Assembly (NCBI GenBank): GCA_000146855.1
Contig: GL405246.1
Coordinates: 1,392,340-1,456,339 of the forward strand
Direction of reading: 5' to 3'
DNA: 64,000 bases
Source: [Eubacterium] yurii subsp. margaretiae ATCC 43715
GTDB lineage: Bacteria; Bacillota; Clostridia; Peptostreptococcales; Filifactoraceae
This document shows, in pieces, positions 62,505 through 64,000 of the stretch (within the stretch, counting starts at the first letter, position 1; each line of letters opens with the position of its first letter). The notes under the pieces were generated by a model. The model searched no databases, had not been told where the DNA came from, and saw nothing but the letters and a program-made list of their open reading frames with translations. Position numbers and translations under genes: made by a program.

Positions 62505-63362
62505 ATGGCACTTGGCGGAAATTTTTGCAAGACTTTGGAAGTAAATCAAAATAAATCTTCATTGGACGAAATAAAAAGAAGTATAATAAAAAAGTATAGA
62601 AAAGAAATATGGAATAAGTTTACCAAAGCTATAAGGAACTATAAACTCGTAAATGAAGGCGACAGGATTGCTGTAGCAATTTCAGGCGGAAAAGACTCCA
62701 TGCTGATGGCAAAACTCTTTCAAGAGCTCAAAGAACATGGTAATGTAAATTTTGATGCTGAATTCGTAGTAATGGATCCTGGATACCATAAGGATATTCG
62801 AAAATTACTTGAAGAAAACTGCAAATATCTTGAAATTCCTATAAAAATTTTTGATACTGATGTATTTGCCATAGCTGATAAAATTGCTGGTGACTACCCT
62901 TGTTATATGTGTGCAAAGATGCGAAGAGGTGCACTGTATAATATAGCAGAGCAACTTAAATGCAATAAACTTGCTCTTGGGCATCATTTTAATGATGTTA
63001 TAGAAACTACAATGCTAAATGTACTATATGCGGGCTCTTACAAAACAATGCTTCCAAAACTTAAGTCAAAAAATTTCGACTCAATTGAACTTATCAGGCC
63101 TTTATTTTTGATTGAAGAAAAAAGTATAATAAAATATACACAAAATGCGGGGCTTCATATGCTTAACTGTGCATGTATGATTGCGGCCAAGAAAACAGGC
63201 TCTAAGAGATATGAAGTCAAAGAATTGATAGAAAATATGAAACGCACAAATCCTAACGTTGATAAAAACATCTTTGCATCCGCTCAAAATGTGTATACAG
63301 ACTGTATACTCGGATATAACTTGGATGGAAAATCACACAGTTACTTGGAAAATTACTATTGA
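62505..63362 (+). CDS. TtcA-family PP-loop ATPase (tRNA thiolation type)
   Basis: A 285-residue N-type ATP pyrophosphatase. The PP-loop AISGGKDSML is at about 57-66. CYMCAKMRRG (about 130-139) gives the CxxC pair and HMLNCACM (about 220-227) another cysteine set, the pattern of TtcA-like enzymes that bind an iron-sulfur cluster and thiolate tRNA. GHHFNDVIETTMLN is also typical. E. coli TtcA makes 2-thiocytidine-32; the exact product of Firmicutes members is less certain. The terD-like gene follows 13 nt later. Confidence 0.85.
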   Translation: MALGGNFCKTLEVNQNKSSLDEIKRSIIKKYRKEIWNKFTKAIRNYKLVNEGDRIAVAISGGKDSMLMAKLFQELKEHGNVNFDAEFVVMDPGYHKDIRKLLEENCKYLEIPIKIFDTDVFAIADKIAGDYPCYMCAKMRRGALYNIAEQLKCNKLALGHHFNDVIETTMLNVLYAGSYKTMLPKLKSKNFDSIELIRPLFLIEEKSIIKYTQNAGLHMLNCACMIAAKKTGSKRYEVKELIENMKRTNPNVDKNIFASAQNVYTDCILGYNLDGKSHSYLENYY

Positions 63363-63375
63363 TACAGGAGATTTT

Positions 63376-63915
63376 ATGCAAAATACTGTTTTAAAATTAA
63401 ATAAAGATGATAAATTTTTGCTTGCTTTGAAATGGAGACATGCGCAAAAAAGCGAAAAACCTGATATTGATTTGATGGCGATAATGTTGGACAAGAACAG
63501 GAAACTTCTCAGTAAAAATGACTTCATCTTTTTCAACAACCTAACTTCAAAAAACGGAGCCCTCTTCCATACGGGCGACAACATTAGTGGAAACAGTATT
63601 AATGATGATGAAACAATACTTGTAAACCTATCTAAGATTCCTAAAAATATCAAGTATATCCGTTTCTCAGTTTTAAACTCCTGTGACTCCGTATTTAGTG
63701 AAGAAATTTCATATAGAATAGCCAAAATGAAAGATATATTTGATAATCAAGGCTCTGATATTTATAACTACAACTTTGAAGACAATGACTTTTTCATTTT
63801 TTCTCTTGTTGAGCTTGAGAGGCAAGATGACGATTTTAATATCTATATTAAAAATGAAAAGATACATAGCACTCTTGCACAAATACTCAGCAGATATGAT
63901 ATCCAATTGGAATAA
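63376..63915 (+). CDS. TerD-family stress protein
   Basis: A 179-residue TerD-fold protein. The characteristic calcium-binding region is represented by DIDLMAIMLDKNRKLLS (about 29-45), FFNNLTSKNGALFHTGDNISG (about 51-71) and NDDETILVNLSKIPKNIKYIRF (about 75-96). Members are linked to tellurite, phage and envelope stress but have no known enzymatic role. The start at 63376 has CAGGAG five nt upstream; a longer frame from 63259 would overlap the TtcA-like gene. No terA/terB/terC partners are in the window. Confidence 0.85.
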   Translation: MQNTVLKLNKDDKFLLALKWRHAQKSEKPDIDLMAIMLDKNRKLLSKNDFIFFNNLTSKNGALFHTGDNISGNSINDDETILVNLSKIPKNIKYIRFSVLNSCDSVFSEEISYRIAKMKDIFDNQGSDIYNYNFEDNDFFIFSLVELERQDDDFNIYIKNEKIHSTLAQILSRYDIQLE

Positions 63916-64000
63916 ATAAGACTAGATTTTTCTTTTCATCACTTAAAAAATCAATTTTATACACAGATTTTTAAACTATCTTTAGTATTTATAAAAAAAT

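Overview
The window is AT-rich DNA from a low-GC Gram-positive bacterium. I infer a motile anaerobe of the class Clostridia, possibly a relative of Peptostreptococcaceae; the genus cannot be fixed from the sequence alone. Pointers are the CIRCE-controlled groESL operon, strong AAGGAGG-type ribosome binding sites, a zinc-ribbon L28, class III fructose-1,6-bisphosphatase, an MsmX/UgpC-type ABC ATPase and B. subtilis-like gene pairs (mbl with flagellar rod genes, YlqG/YlqH-like genes, rqcP with divIC). No rRNA, tRNA or CRISPR array was seen.

Layout. 1-5000 (minus): murB, an AIR-synthase/HypE-like protein, an ACT-domain protein, then groES-groEL behind a perfect CIRCE. 5200-10300: a Cys/His-tailed isochorismatase-like hydrolase, bioB, a frameshifted AraC-GyrI regulator, yaaA-recF and a HIT protein. 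10500-16800 (minus): flagellar rod genes, Mbl, MurA, a membrane protein and a FlgJ-type glucosaminidase. 17000-23200 (minus): one long operon of an unknown 73-aa gene, rimM, trmD (frameshifted), recG, rqcP, divIC, a Ppx/GppA protein, chorismate mutase and a PAS-like protein. 23400-27500: accessory segment with an alpha/beta hydrolase, a MITE-like palindrome inserted at its stop codon, a membrane acyltransferase and an unknown/ParA/unknown three-gene operon. 27600-32000: UPF0316 membrane protein, rpsF-ssb-rpsR, a small P-loop protein, scpB-dacF.

32500-45000 is a maltodextrin locus. glgP runs one way. The other way run a 7TM pseudokinase, a histidine kinase and a response regulator, then a strong promoter with a ~300-nt leader, a sugar-binding lipoprotein, two permeases, malQ and an ABC ATPase. 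Together they would sense, import, rearrange and phosphorolyse alpha-glucans. 45300-53100: an aminoacyl-histidine dipeptidase, a DUF6176-like protein, PTS IIB and IIA without IIC, prmC, class III fbp and two tandem double-rhodanese proteins. 53200-57300: a sigma-D-like promoter, FliK-like protein, FlhB C-terminal homologue and flagellin. 57400-64000: a ParA/ParB pair, an unknown secreted protein, tyrS, rpmB, a TtcA-family enzyme and TerD.

Most notable: (1) a 229-bp imperfect palindrome with perfect 12-bp terminal inverted repeats and a 5-bp target duplication that copies the stop codon of the upstream gene; (2) two genes, including normally essential trmD, broken at A-runs that form canonical -1 slippery heptamers, each restored exactly by a -1 shift; (3) the unknown/ParA/unknown operon; (4) the split sensor with a pseudokinase partner; (5) a recurring intergenic repeat with ATACTAAA-type ends.
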